Source of the DNA: Pelodictyon phaeoclathratiforme BU-1 | GTDB taxonomy: Bacteria; Bacteroidota; Chlorobiia; Chlorobiales; Chlorobiaceae | Reading direction: 5' to 3' | Length of the DNA: 64,000 bases | Assembly (NCBI RefSeq): GCF_000020645.1 | Contig: NC_011060.1 | Span: 1,254,501 to 1,318,500, forward strand | In this document: positions 21,320-30,346 of the stretch, one piece after another | Numbering within the stretch: position 1 is the stretch's first letter | How the letters are laid out: every line of letters begins with the position of its first letter | The notes under the pieces: model-generated | Databases searched by the model: none | What the model was told of the DNA's origin: nothing | What the model saw: only the letters and a program-made list of their open reading frames with translations | Made by a program: the position numbers and the translations under genes

Positions 21320-22947
21320 CACAGGATTTCGAAAAAAGAACCCGGCAACTCATCGACAACCTCAAGAGTATCTGTGCATCGTATGGCCTCGGTAACGATG
21401 GCAACGAGTTCAAGATCATCACCCAGGTTTTTCTCTACAAATTTTTGAACGACAAATTCGCCTTTGAAGCCAAAAGAATCGACTCCCGCCTTTCCGGAAG
21501 CGAAAGCTGGGAGCAGGCCTTAACTCTGCTCACTGCCGATGAACTCGAAATGCTGCAACTCCAGATGGGCCCCGATACCGCTCGCCTGAAACCGGATCAT
21601 TTCATCGCCCATCTGTTCAGGAATCAGAACGCTCCACAATTTGCCAAGCTCTTCGACGATACCCTGCGCGACATCGCCATCACCAACAACGATATCTTTG
21701 CCGTCAAAACCGATGGTGGGGCCAAGGTTACCCTCTTTGACCGGCTGAGTGAATACATCACCGATGAATCCAAACGCGACGATTTTTGCCGTGCCATCAT
21801 CAACACCCTGGTGGATTTCAGCTTCGAGCGCATCTTCACCCAAAAGTACGACTTCTACGCCTCTCTTTTCGAGTACCTGATCAAGGATTACAACAAGGAC
21901 AGCGGCGGCAAGTACGCCGAGTACTATACCCCTCATGCCGTAGCTAAAATCATGGCCTCCATTCTGGTGCCAGAAGTACAGCGGGGCAAAGTAACCAACG
22001 CCAGTTGCTACGATCCCTCATCCGGTTCGGGCACCCTGCTTATGAACCTCGCCCACGCCATCGGCGAACAGCGCTGCACCATCTATTCACAGGACATTTC
22101 ACAGAAATCCTCAAGCTTGCTGCGCCTGAACCTGATTTTGAACAACCTCGTTCACTCCATCCCCAACATCATTCAGGGCAACACCCTGCTTCACCCCTAC
22201 CACAAAGAGGGCAAGGCGCTCAAAAAGTTCGACTATATCGTCTCCAATCCACCCTTCAAGATGGATTTCAGTGATTTCCGAAACGAGCTCGACACCAGGG
22301 AGCAACACGAACGCTTCTTTGCCGGGATACCGAATGTCCCCAAACAGGCAACGGACAAGATGGCCATCTACCAGCTCTTTTTGCAACACATCATCTATTC
22401 GCTCAAACCCGGAGGCAAGGCTGCGGTAGTCGTCCCTACCGGCTTTATCACCGCCCAATCAGGTATCGACCGAAAAATCCGCGAGCGGCTGGTTGACGGC
22501 AAAATGCTGGCCGGGGTAGTCTCCATGCCGAGCAACATCTTCGCCACCACTGGCACCAACGTCTCCATACTCTTCATTGATGACGGCAACAAGGATGATG
22601 TGGTGCTGATCGACGCATCCAGCCTCGGCACCAAAGTCAAGGAGGGCAAGAACCAGAAGACCGTGCTCTCCGAAGACGAAGAAGACTGGATCATCACCAC
22701 CTTCAACTCCAAAGAGGCTGAGGAAGATTTCTCCGTTGTGGTCAACTATGACGAAATCGCCGCCAAGAACTATTCGCTCAGTGCCGGGCAGTACTTCGAT
22801 GTGCGGATCGAGTATACGGATCTGACACCGAAAGAGTTCAGCATGAAGATGCAAGGGTTTACCGATAATCTGGACAGACTGTTCAAGGAGTCTGGTGAGC
22901 TGGATCGGGAGATAAGGAAACAGTTGGAGGGGGTGCGGTATGAGTAA
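21313..22947 (+). CDS. hsdM: Type I restriction-modification DNA methyltransferase subunit M
   Basis: A 544-residue N6-adenine methyltransferase subunit. The helical N-terminal domain is followed by the SAM-binding motif DPSSGSGTLL near 233 and the catalytic NPPF motif at 312-315. The start is GTG at 21313, with AAAGGAG nine bases upstream, inside the last codons of hsdR. It overlaps hsdS by 8 bp, showing tight coupling of M and S synthesis, needed for a balanced M2S complex. Confidence 0.97.
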   Translation: MVTQDFEKRTRQLIDNLKSICASYGLGNDGNEFKIITQVFLYKFLNDKFAFEAKRIDSRLSGSESWEQALTLLTADELEMLQLQMGPDTARLKPDHFIAHLFRNQNAPQFAKLFDDTLRDIAITNNDIFAVKTDGGAKVTLFDRLSEYITDESKRDDFCRAIINTLVDFSFERIFTQKYDFYASLFEYLIKDYNKDSGGKYAEYYTPHAVAKIMASILVPEVQRGKVTNASCYDPSSGSGTLLMNLAHAIGEQRCTIYSQDISQKSSSLLRLNLILNNLVHSIPNIIQGNTLLHPYHKEGKALKKFDYIVSNPPFKMDFSDFRNELDTREQHERFFAGIPNVPKQATDKMAIYQLFLQHIIYSLKPGGKAAVVVPTGFITAQSGIDRKIRERLVDGKMLAGVVSMPSNIFATTGTNVSILFIDDGNKDDVVLIDASSLGTKVKEGKNQKTVLSEDEEDWIITTFNSKEAEEDFSVVVNYDEIAAKNYSLSAGQYFDVRIEYTDLTPKEFSMKMQGFTDNLDRLFKESGELDREIRKQLEGVRYE

Positions 22948-24178
22948 GTTTGTGAAACTGAGGAGTATCACATCCAAAATTGGCAGTGGCGCAACACCCA
23001 GAGGTGGGAATAACGTTTATTCTGAACAGGGTGTTGCATTTGTACGAAGTCAGAATATTCTTGATATGAGTTTTTCTGAAAAAGGCTTGGTTTTCATCAA
23101 TGATCAGCAGGCAGAAAAACTCAAAGGAGTAACAGTAGAAAACGATGATATTTTGCTCAATATCACTGGAGATTCTATCGCAAGGTCTTGCATTGTTCCA
23201 ACTACGATATTACCTGCTCGTGTAAGTCAGCATGTCTCTATAATAAGATGCAAAGACCGAAAAAGTGCCCCGTATGTAAACTACTATTTACACTACTTAA
23301 AACCGCATCTTCTCCAGATTTGTCGAGTCGGTGGGACTCGAAACGCGCTCACAAAAGAAGCTGTCGAAAACCTGTACATAAATCTTCCTTGTGACTATAA
23401 TGCCCGGGCAAAGGTTCTCTCCGCCCTTGATGCCAAAATCGAATGCAACAACCGCATCAACGCCGAACTTGAGGCGATGGCCAAAACCCTCTACGACTAC
23501 TGGTTCGTGCAGTTCAACTTTCCCGACCACAACGGCCACCCCTACAAATCCTCCGGCGGCAAAATGGTCTACAACCCCACACTGAAACGTCAAATCCCTG
23601 CCGGGTGGCATTACTCGACAATTGGTGAAACGTTCACGACGCATCTCGGCGGCACTCCATCGAGAGATAAAGATGAATATTGGACCCCGTGTGAAGTTAA
23701 TTGGTTGAGTTCTGCTGAGAATCCAGGCACATTCGTCGTAGATCCTGACGAACGAATTTCATACTTGGGGTTGCAGAACTCACCTGCAAAACTTCTCCCG
23801 CAGGGTACTGTGATTCTCTCAATAGTTCGACACCTTAGAGCATCCATACTCGGAATTGAAGCCGCAACGAATCAGTCGGTCGTTGGCATTGTCGAAACCA
23901 GCATGTTCAAACACTGCTTTATCTACCCTTACCTTGTTCGCGAAATACCGCGATTAATGGTGCTGAGAACCGGGGCGCAGCAGCCACACATTAACAAAGG
24001 GGTACTTGATGAGTCACTCTTGGCGGTTCCTGACAAATCAACAATAGAGGCATATACAAGGCTCGCAGCCCCATTGTTTTTGCAGATGAAGAATTACCAC
24101 CAGCAAAACAGGGAACTCACACAGCTCCGCGACTGGCTCCTGCCCATACTGATGAACGGCCAGGCCACGGTGGTGTAG
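22940..24178 (+). CDS. hsdS: Type I restriction-modification specificity subunit S
   Basis: A 412-residue DNA-recognition subunit with two target recognition domains (about 1-140 and 215-370), each followed by a conserved helical spacer. The central spacer begins ALDAKIECNNRINAELEAMAKTLYDYWFVQFNFP, a family signature; the second ends QLRDWLLPILMNGQATVV. The recognition sequence cannot be read from the protein. A degraded second copy of this gene's last 20 codons lies at 26019-26081. Confidence 0.95.
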   Translation: MSKFVKLRSITSKIGSGATPRGGNNVYSEQGVAFVRSQNILDMSFSEKGLVFINDQQAEKLKGVTVENDDILLNITGDSIARSCIVPTTILPARVSQHVSIIRCKDRKSAPYVNYYLHYLKPHLLQICRVGGTRNALTKEAVENLYINLPCDYNARAKVLSALDAKIECNNRINAELEAMAKTLYDYWFVQFNFPDHNGHPYKSSGGKMVYNPTLKRQIPAGWHYSTIGETFTTHLGGTPSRDKDEYWTPCEVNWLSSAENPGTFVVDPDERISYLGLQNSPAKLLPQGTVILSIVRHLRASILGIEAATNQSVVGIVETSMFKHCFIYPYLVREIPRLMVLRTGAQQPHINKGVLDESLLAVPDKSTIEAYTRLAAPLFLQMKNYHQQNRELTQLRDWLLPILMNGQATVV

Positions 24179-24227
24179 AGAGCTCTGCACACGAACCGGT
24201 AAATATAGTCCACTACGGATGTTGTGA

Positions 24228-24362
24228 AATCCACAATCTGAAGCACCCCAAAAGATTATTCGCAGATGGTACACGAAGAAGGCCGACCTTCAGGACTTCC
24301 TCAACAAGATAACCGAACAGCCAGGTCAGGAAAAGCAGACTGGATCAAGCGCACAACCTTGA
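24228..24362 (+). pseudogene. Possible relic of a coding region behind hsdS
   Basis: An open stretch without a start codon reads IIRRWYTKKADLQDFLNKI then a polar tail and TGA. The composition looks protein-like (basic helix, acidic/leucine helix) but I do not recognise a family. The rest of 24179-24489 shows no gene. Confidence 0.25.
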
Positions 24363-24370
24363 GTAAATTC

Positions 24371-24400
24371 AATGTCCGTTAATCCTCAACAGCGGACATT
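24371..24400. repeat. 8-bp perfect inverted repeat upstream of the first TIR gene
   Basis: AATGTCCG and CGGACATT face each other across 14 bases, about 90 bp before the pentapeptide-TIR gene. There is no T-run, so an operator is as likely as a terminator. Confidence 0.35.
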
Positions 24401-24489
24401 GAAAAAGAGTCTTAAAACCCGAAACGAAGACATAGCGAAACCTGACAGAGACAAGAATCTGAGCGTACCACAACCAAACAAAGAAAGCC

Positions 24490-25815
24490 ATGCTAACCGT
24501 TGAACTACTTCTCGGATCAGTAACAGAATGGAACGCAGCTCGAAAGGCACATCAAAAGGGCAGGCCCAATCTCAAAGGGGCGGATCTCAGCGGGGCACAG
24601 CTTAACAAGGCAGACCTCAGTCGTACAGACCTGGTTGGGGCAAACCTCAGAGGGGCAGACCTCAGCGGGGCACAGCTCAACATGGCAGACCTCAATAGGG
24701 CAGACCTTAACGGGGCGCATCTCTATAATGCAAACTTCGGTAAAGCAAACCTTATCAAGACAAATCTGAGTAAAGCAAACCTCAGCGGTGCAACCCTATG
24801 GGATGCCAATCTCAGCGGGGCAGATCTCAGCGGGGCACAGCTTATATGCGCAATTCTCACCAATGCAACCCTTACTGGGGCAAACCTCACTGAGGCATGC
24901 CTTAACTCGGCAGACCTCACAAGGGCAAATCTCATTGGGGGGGACTTCACAAGGGCAAGTTTCAGCGGAGCAACCCTCGATGAAGTACAGCTTGCAGGGG
25001 CAGACCTTACTATGGCATTCCTCGGTCAGGCAAAGCTCTACAGGTCAGATCTCAGCGGGGCAAATCTATGCGGCGCAAAGCTCAATAGAGCAACCCTTAT
25101 TGAGGCAAATCTTAGCAAGGCAGACATGCACGGGGTAATCATCTGGCATACAATTTTTGTAAATGTAGACCTTAGCAACGTCAAAGGTCTTGACACTGTT
25201 CACCATGTGGGTCCATCTACCGTAGGGATTGATACTCTCTGCATATCAAAAGGGAATATACCCGAGGTATTTCTGAAAGGCTGTGGTGTACCAGATACCT
25301 TCATTGAATACGCGCACTCCCTCACCAGCAAAGCTATTGAATTCTACTCCTGCTTTATCAGCCATAGCACTGCGGATAAAGCATTTGCAGATCGTCTCTA
25401 TGCTGACCTGCAAGCCAAAGGTGTTCGGTGTTGGTACGCTCCGCATGACATGAAGGGAGGCAAAAAAATACACGATCAAATTGGTGAAGCCATACGACAA
25501 CATGAAAAGCTGCTGTTGATTCTCTCCGAAAGCAGCATAAACAGTGACTGGGTAAAGCAGGAGATTATAAAAGCAAAAAAACGTGAGGATACAGAAGGAA
25601 AGCGAGTGCTTTTCCCCATCAGTTTGATTGAGTTTGGCAAGATTGAAGAATGGGAGTTCCCTGACAGCAAAGGAAGGGATTTAGCAGAAGAAATCAGGTT
25701 GTACTATATCCCGTCATTTATAGGGTGGGAAAAAGACAACGCAGCCTATACAAAAGAATTCGGAAAGCTGTTGAACTCATTCCAGGCAGAGAAGGTCACT
25801 GACGGAAAAGCCTGA
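24490..25815 (+). CDS. Pentapeptide-repeat/TIR domain protein (long paralogue)
   Basis: A 441-residue protein. Residues about 27-230 are roughly forty A(D/N)Lxx pentapeptide repeats, which fold as a right-handed quadrilateral beta-helix. A linker carrying DTVHHVGPSTVGIDTL and a short helix follow. A TIR domain starts at about 283 ([19 protein letters not shown]), with [10 protein letters not shown] and the NADase-type W-x3-E motif in which E358 is the likely catalytic glutamate. By analogy with bacterial TIR effectors it could cleave NAD when triggered, the beta-helix acting as sensor or scaffold; this is inference. It lies behind a type I restriction operon and has a paralogue at 27032. Confidence 0.9.
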   Translation: MLTVELLLGSVTEWNAARKAHQKGRPNLKGADLSGAQLNKADLSRTDLVGANLRGADLSGAQLNMADLNRADLNGAHLYNANFGKANLIKTNLSKANLSGATLWDANLSGADLSGAQLICAILTNATLTGANLTEACLNSADLTRANLIGGDFTRASFSGATLDEVQLAGADLTMAFLGQAKLYRSDLSGANLCGAKLNRATLIEANLSKADMHGVIIWHTIFVNVDLSNVKGLDTVHHVGPSTVGIDTLCISKGNIPEVFLKGCGVPDTFIEYAHSLTSKAIEFYSCFISHSTADKAFADRLYADLQAKGVRCWYAPHDMKGGKKIHDQIGEAIRQHEKLLLILSESSINSDWVKQEIIKAKKREDTEGKRVLFPISLIEFGKIEEWEFPDSKGRDLAEEIRLYYIPSFIGWEKDNAAYTKEFGKLLNSFQAEKVTDGKA

Positions 25816-25979
25816 ACTTCCATAAAATAATCATTATAGATGCGAAGGACGCGAACCCATAAAATCAGAGCTGAAGCGCATTTTATTGACAGATGCAGAC
25901 ACTTGCAAAGCCATGAATGAACCACAGGACAAAATGATCTACCTGATAATGGAAGAGGTGATACTGTTGAGTCTGCCTC

Positions 25980-26081
25980 CAGACGAAGAACCTGACGCTC
26001 CGTGTGGGACAACAGCACCTCACGCAGTTCCGCGACCGGCTCCATCCCATGTTGATGAACGGCCAAGTCACGGTGGTGTAA
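25980..26081 (+). pseudogene. Relic of an hsdS 3' end
   Basis: Reading the frame that ends at TAA 26079-26081 gives LTQFRDRLHPMLMNGQVTVV, matching the last 20 residues of the intact hsdS upstream (LTQLRDWLLPILMNGQATVV) at 15 positions. Matching weakens upstream of 25990. Apart from this, 25816-26216 contains no gene I can support. The relic shows that a second hsdS, or a duplication of its end, once stood here. Confidence 0.75.
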
Positions 26082-26216
26082 AGCATACGGATGCTTCTTG
26101 AGTTACCTATCAGAGCGAAGGTACCCTGAAGAGATGAAGGAATAAACAATACCAAAGATACCGGATGCCGAAAACTTCACAACAGAGATCAGTTACTGAT
26201 TAGGGAGAGACTTGAT

Positions 26217-26966
26217 ATGTTTACAAATTTTCAAAACATAGATGAACTAAAAGCATGGTGCGTTGAACAGGAGCGTCAAACGAATCGTTTTACAGAACTC
26301 CTGCCAGAACTTTCCACCGAAGATGGTCTGGTTCCCATCCATGCATTGATTGTTGGGGATGACGGCAGTTTAACGCTTCGTGTTGATTCATCTATAGAAA
26401 TACATCCGCACGGTCGAGCTCGTGGTCCTGCTAAGCTTCTTCTAAATTCGCCTGACCTTTGGAAATATTCGGCTATTCGGGTGCAATCTGGCCGACCTAC
26501 AGTGTCAAAAGCACCGGTATACGGCGTGCCCTTTCGAAAAGCACTTGACATTGTGCTTCGAGAAGGAGTACACATTTCGACCTTCCAAATACCAAAACAA
26601 AATATAGATGCATACTACTCAACACTGGTCGTTCGCTTGAGTCGTCAACAAGGCCAAACTGGAGCTGAGCTCCAACTGGATGCTTGGCAGTGGATCGGCA
26701 AGGATGTATATGTTGATTATGTACATGCAATCCTCACTGATGATGCAACACAAGTTGTTCACCTTGATGGCGCACTCATGAGCTTCTCTTGCGAATCTGA
26801 TATTGAGTCTTTCCTGTGGAATAATAAAAAGCATAAATGCGCCCACAAAGAGAAATACTTTCGCGTTGATGCAGCGCTACCCTTGGATGAAGCTGTCCTA
26901 TTAATAAGGGCGTTCTTCTCTGTTGAGGAAATGGCCGACGAATACTTCGAGTATAAAAGTGAATAA
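26217..26966 (+). CDS. Hypothetical protein between the two TIR genes
   Basis: A 249-residue soluble protein with a good ribosome binding site (AGGGAGA, nine bases before ATG). I do not recognise a family. It has no signal peptide or membrane helix; secondary structure looks mixed alpha/beta with an early helix (NIDELKAWCVEQERQTNRF). It sits between two TIR paralogues, so a role as partner, inhibitor or activator is possible, but nothing in its sequence shows this. Confidence 0.7.
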   Translation: MFTNFQNIDELKAWCVEQERQTNRFTELLPELSTEDGLVPIHALIVGDDGSLTLRVDSSIEIHPHGRARGPAKLLLNSPDLWKYSAIRVQSGRPTVSKAPVYGVPFRKALDIVLREGVHISTFQIPKQNIDAYYSTLVVRLSRQQGQTGAELQLDAWQWIGKDVYVDYVHAILTDDATQVVHLDGALMSFSCESDIESFLWNNKKHKCAHKEKYFRVDAALPLDEAVLLIRAFFSVEEMADEYFEYKSE

Positions 26967-27031
26967 ATTATTGGTTTATCTGCTGTATCGGCATGAAACT
27001 CATTCAAATATACTAACCCAATAAAAAACCC

Positions 27032-28027
27032 ATGCTAACCGTTGAACTGCTTCTCAGATCAGTAGAAAAATGGAACGAAGCTCGTCAGGCAAATCCCGAT
27101 GTTAAAATAGATCTCCACGGGGCAGACCTCAGCGGAGCAAACCTCAGTGATGCAGACCTCAGCGGGGCAAATCTGAACGGGATTAACCTTTTTGGGGCAA
27201 ACCTAAGCGGGGTAAACCTTCTCGGTGCACATCTCATTCATGCAAACCTCAAAGGGGCAAACCTAAGCGGAGCAAACCTCAGCGATGCGGACCTCAATGG
27301 AGCAACACTCAGTTGGGCGGATCTCAGAGGAGCAAACCTAAGCGGGGTATATATTGCCTTTACAGTTTTTGCTAATATAGATCTCAGTTCTGTCATAGGA
27401 CTTGATACTGTTCAACATAGAGGCCCTTCAACAATAGGCATTGATACACTCTACAAGTCAAAAGGGAATATCCCAGAGATATTCTTGAAAGGCTGTGGAT
27501 TACCTGATACCTTCATTGAATATGCGCACTCCTTCACCAGCAAAGCTATTGAATTCTACTCTTGCTTTATCAGCCATAGTACTGCGGATAAAGCGTTTGC
27601 AGATCGTCTCTATGCTGATCTGCAAGCCAAAGGAGTACGGTGTTGGTACGCTCCGCATGACATGAAAGGAGGCAAAAAAATACATGTTCAAATCGGTGAA
27701 GCCATACGACAACATGAAAAGCTGCTGTTGATCCTCTCCGAAAGCAGCATAAACAGTGAATGGGTAAAACAGGAGATTACAAAGGCCAAAAAACGCGAGG
27801 ACAGAGAAGGAAAGCAAGTGCTTTTCCCCATCAGTTTGATTGAGTTTGGCAAGATTCAAGAGTGGGAGTTCCCTGACAGCAAGGGCAGGGATTTAGCAGA
27901 AGAGATCAGATTGTACTACATCCCGTCATTTGTCGGTTGGGAAAAAGATAACGAAGCCTATACAAGAGAATTCGGAAAGCTGTTGAACTCATTCCAGGCA
28001 GAGAGGGATATTGAAGGAAAAGCCTGA
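27032..28027 (+). CDS. Pentapeptide-repeat/TIR domain protein (short paralogue)
   Basis: A 331-residue paralogue of the protein at 24490. The first dozen residues (MLTVELLL) and the whole TIR half are nearly identical, but the pentapeptide region (about residues 27-120) is shorter by about 110 residues, or 22 repeats. The TIR domain begins near 173 ([13 protein letters not shown]), with the likely catalytic glutamate E248 in the W-x3-E motif. Near identity of the TIR halves against very different repeat numbers points to recent duplication with repeat expansion or contraction, or to gene conversion of the effector half. Confidence 0.9.
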   Translation: MLTVELLLRSVEKWNEARQANPDVKIDLHGADLSGANLSDADLSGANLNGINLFGANLSGVNLLGAHLIHANLKGANLSGANLSDADLNGATLSWADLRGANLSGVYIAFTVFANIDLSSVIGLDTVQHRGPSTIGIDTLYKSKGNIPEIFLKGCGLPDTFIEYAHSFTSKAIEFYSCFISHSTADKAFADRLYADLQAKGVRCWYAPHDMKGGKKIHVQIGEAIRQHEKLLLILSESSINSEWVKQEITKAKKREDREGKQVLFPISLIEFGKIQEWEFPDSKGRDLAEEIRLYYIPSFVGWEKDNEAYTREFGKLLNSFQAERDIEGKA

Positions 28028-28035
28028 ACGTCCAA

Positions 28036-28494
28036 CTATTCCGGATAGAACCCAAACCTCTTTTTATCTTTTCGTTTGATTTTTGGTGAGTTAATGAGTT
28101 TGTTTCTCACAGCAGTCAAATCCGTGTCGCATAACGTTCCAATCACAACTCCGGGCCTGTTTTTTATTGCGAGTTCTATTTCTTTTTGCTCTCTAATCAC
28201 AAATTCTGAGCAGTCAACAAAAGAGTCATGATCAAGATATGTTCTGCCTGCTGCCTGAAAAGGGAGATGAAGCTCTTTGAGTTCGGGGGAGTAATTGATG
28301 TTCTCATTGATCTCTGAATTGATGTATACGGTTGCCAGACAGAGCCCGTCAATATTCTTTCCTACAATGATAAATCGTTTTTCTTTTGGTGGTTTGGTAT
28401 CCGTGACGTAGAGCTTAAGAACACTCCCAACTTCCAGGTTCCTTCTGGCGTAATCAGCCTTAAAGACTTCCGGGAAAAATTCACCTAAACTCAT
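28036..28494 (-). CDS. Small protein paired with a Panacea-type antitoxin (candidate toxin)
   Basis: A 152-residue basic-ended protein that overlaps the upstream Panacea gene by 4 bp (ATGA). Strands such as GSVLKLYVTDT, KRFIIVGKN, LCLATVYINSEIN and YLDHDSFVDCSEFV recall the compact SH3-like barrel of PemK/MazF-type toxins. I do not recognise a named family, so the toxin call rests on gene pairing and this weak fold resemblance. Confidence 0.6.
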   Translation of the reverse strand: MSLGEFFPEVFKADYARRNLEVGSVLKLYVTDTKPPKEKRFIIVGKNIDGLCLATVYINSEINENINYSPELKELHLPFQAAGRTYLDHDSFVDCSEFVIREQKEIELAIKNRPGVVIGTLCDTDLTAVRNKLINSPKIKRKDKKRFGFYPE

Positions 28495-29042
28495 TCAAAT
28501 ACAGCTAAACGGTTCTCACAGCTCTCTTTGATATACTCAATCATGTCATTCCCGGCACCGCCACACTTTGCAACATCAAGGAGATCTATTTCACTATTAA
28601 ATACCGCTTTTTGCCATGCCGTATCATGGGATTTCTCTGTTAAATCTGAAAACTTGAGATGGTAATTCTCTTCGATGGATTCGTCAATGCATCGCATCTC
28701 AGACTCGGACAAATAATCAAGATCAGGGCTCTTTTTTGCCTTTACAGTGTGTTTATTGATTTGTAGTTCAAAATATGGAGTAAATTGCTCTTTTTGTGAA
28801 GTAAAAAGACCCTCGCCCCGTAACGATTTTAAAATATCGTAAGCCATTGACGGTACCGGGCCATTGGCCATGGCAATATAGGTATCATCAGTAATAGCAG
28901 ACCCATACCTCGACAGATGTTTCTGATCCGCGAAGTAAAGAATTTTAAATACCTTATGAAAATCACAGATGCCGCCTGACTTCTGGATGATATACAATAA
29001 GGTATTAACGGTAATGGCAATTTTTTCGGCTGGTGAGTTCAT
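28491..29042 (-). CDS. Panacea (SocA/DUF4065) domain antitoxin
   Basis: A 183-residue protein of the SocA/GepA family, whose core ILYFADQKHLSRYGSAITDDTYIAMANGPVP is characteristic. Panacea proteins serve as antitoxins to many unrelated toxins and can act as proteolysis adaptors. It is the first gene of a two-gene minus-strand unit, in antitoxin-first order. Confidence 0.85.
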   Translation of the reverse strand: MNSPAEKIAITVNTLLYIIQKSGGICDFHKVFKILYFADQKHLSRYGSAITDDTYIAMANGPVPSMAYDILKSLRGEGLFTSQKEQFTPYFELQINKHTVKAKKSPDLDYLSESEMRCIDESIEENYHLKFSDLTEKSHDTAWQKAVFNSEIDLLDVAKCGGAGNDMIEYIKESCENRLAVFE

Positions 29043-29246
29043 GGCCTCAATTTATAAAAATTATGCATTTCCGCATATTTTTTTAACGGTATACCGTTCA
29101 ACAACCATTTTCACTTCCGATTCCTCACCAAAAAACACCAATATTCTTCATTTTTCTGCACTTTTGTCAGGACTTTTGGTTCGTGTTCGATAGTAAAAAA
29201 GATGTAAAATCATACGATTTAGTGCAATATATATACTTTTTACCGG

Positions 29247-29303
29247 GTTTTGTCAGTTCTTGAGTACGAAGATGTCATTCAACGCTACCGGGAAGAACCT
29301 TGA
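29247..29303 (+). pseudogene. Relic of a PIN-domain toxin
   Basis: The open frame VLSVLEYEDVIQRYREEP then stop matches the part of PIN-family toxins that follows the first helix (SPALLLEYEEVLKR-like). Start and catalytic acidic residues are missing. It lies 60 bp before an orphan antitoxin gene. The rest of 29043-29363 shows no gene. Confidence 0.45.
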
Positions 29304-29363
29304 TTATCAAAGGGAGATGAACTTGTGCTTGAAGTTTTTGCAAATTATAGGTGAGGTGAAACA

Positions 29364-29600
29364 ATGAGCGTGCTAAGTTTACGTTTACCCAAATCATTAC
29401 ACGAGCAACTTCGTGAAGTAGCCCAAGAAGAAGGGATTTCCGTCAATCAGTTTATTATGCTTGCTGCGGCTGAAAAAGTTGCGGCTCTTTCAGCATTTGA
29501 ATATTTGGAAAAGCGGGCAAATCGCGGCAGCCGTGAAACATTTCTTGAAATTTTGAGCAAAGTTCCTGATGTGGAACCAGAAGCCTGTGATACATTGTAA
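29364..29600 (+). CDS. Ribbon-helix-helix antitoxin (HicB-like C-terminal type)
   Basis: A 78-residue protein with a ribbon-helix-helix DNA-binding core, MSVLSLRLPKSLHEQLREVAQEEGISVNQFIMLAAAEK, and an acidic tail expected to bind a toxin. AGGTGAGGTGA precedes the ATG. No intact toxin is adjacent; the upstream PIN fragment is the probable lost partner. Confidence 0.8.
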   Translation: MSVLSLRLPKSLHEQLREVAQEEGISVNQFIMLAAAEKVAALSAFEYLEKRANRGSRETFLEILSKVPDVEPEACDTL

Positions 29601-29647
29601 AGAGGTTATTTTTTCTACCCTTTCTTTTATTCGATCAGGGAGCTGCT

Positions 29648-30346
29648 ATGAGTGAGGTCAGAACAACCGAATACGCAGAATTTCTTATCGATATCAAGTC
29701 TCGTATTCACCAGCGGCAGTATCAGGCTTTCCGGGCAGTGAATACGGAGCTGGTCGCGCTTTATTGGGAAATTGGTGAGTCCATTGAGAGGAAACAACAG
29801 AAACTTGGCTGGGGAAAAGCGGTAGTGGAGACGCTTGCCCGTGATCTGCAGGCAGAATTTCCCGGCAGAAACGGATTTTCTGCGCGCAATTTGTGGAATA
29901 TGAGGGATTTCTATCTTGCCTATGCAGAGCATTCAAAACTGCAACCGCTGGTTGCAGAAATCAGTTGGGCTAAAAACCTTGTTATTTTCACCCGATGCAA
30001 AGATGAGCTTGAACGAGAATTCTATCTTCGGGCGACGGCCAGGTTTGGCTGGACAAAGGCGGTACTTCAGCACCAGGTTGACAACAAAAGCTACGAAAAA
30101 TACCTGCTCAACCAGACCAATTTTGATAAAACACTCTCTCCTGAACTGCAAGCTCAGGCTGTGCTTGCGGTCAAGGATACCTACACTTTCGACTTTCTGG
30201 AGCTGGCTGATGAACACTCTGAGCGGGAACTGGAACAAGCATTGGTGCAGAACCTTCGCCGTTTTCTCTCCGAAATGGGCGGCGCCTTTAATCAAGCCCG
30301 AAATCAGGAAATTTTTGGATTTTTGAACAGATTTGGAGCAAATTAA
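29648..30346 (+). CDS. DUF1016 (YhcG-type) protein lacking its nuclease domain
   Basis: A 232-residue protein with the complete DUF1016 N-terminal domain (VNTELVALYWEIGESIERKQQ; FSARNLWNMRDFYLAY; EISWAKNLVIF). Full-length relatives have about 330-370 residues and end in a PD-(D/E)xK nuclease domain; here the sequence diverges after LRRFLSEMGGAF and stops. It is therefore truncated, perhaps still folded but without nuclease activity. AGGGAG lies before the ATG. The stop overlaps the convergent NUDIX gene by 4 bp. Confidence 0.8.
   Translation: MSEVRTTEYAEFLIDIKSRIHQRQYQAFRAVNTELVALYWEIGESIERKQQKLGWGKAVVETLARDLQAEFPGRNGFSARNLWNMRDFYLAYAEHSKLQPLVAEISWAKNLVIFTRCKDELEREFYLRATARFGWTKAVLQHQVDNKSYEKYLLNQTNFDKTLSPELQAQAVLAVKDTYTFDFLELADEHSERELEQALVQNLRRFLSEMGGAFNQARNQEIFGFLNRFGAN

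Noticed and set aside
24565..25180. Short tandem DNA repeats resembling a CRISPR or minisatellite
   Set aside because: The 15-bp periodicity is explained by the pentapeptide repeats (A(D/N)LxxG) of the TIR protein; there are no conserved direct repeats with unique spacers.
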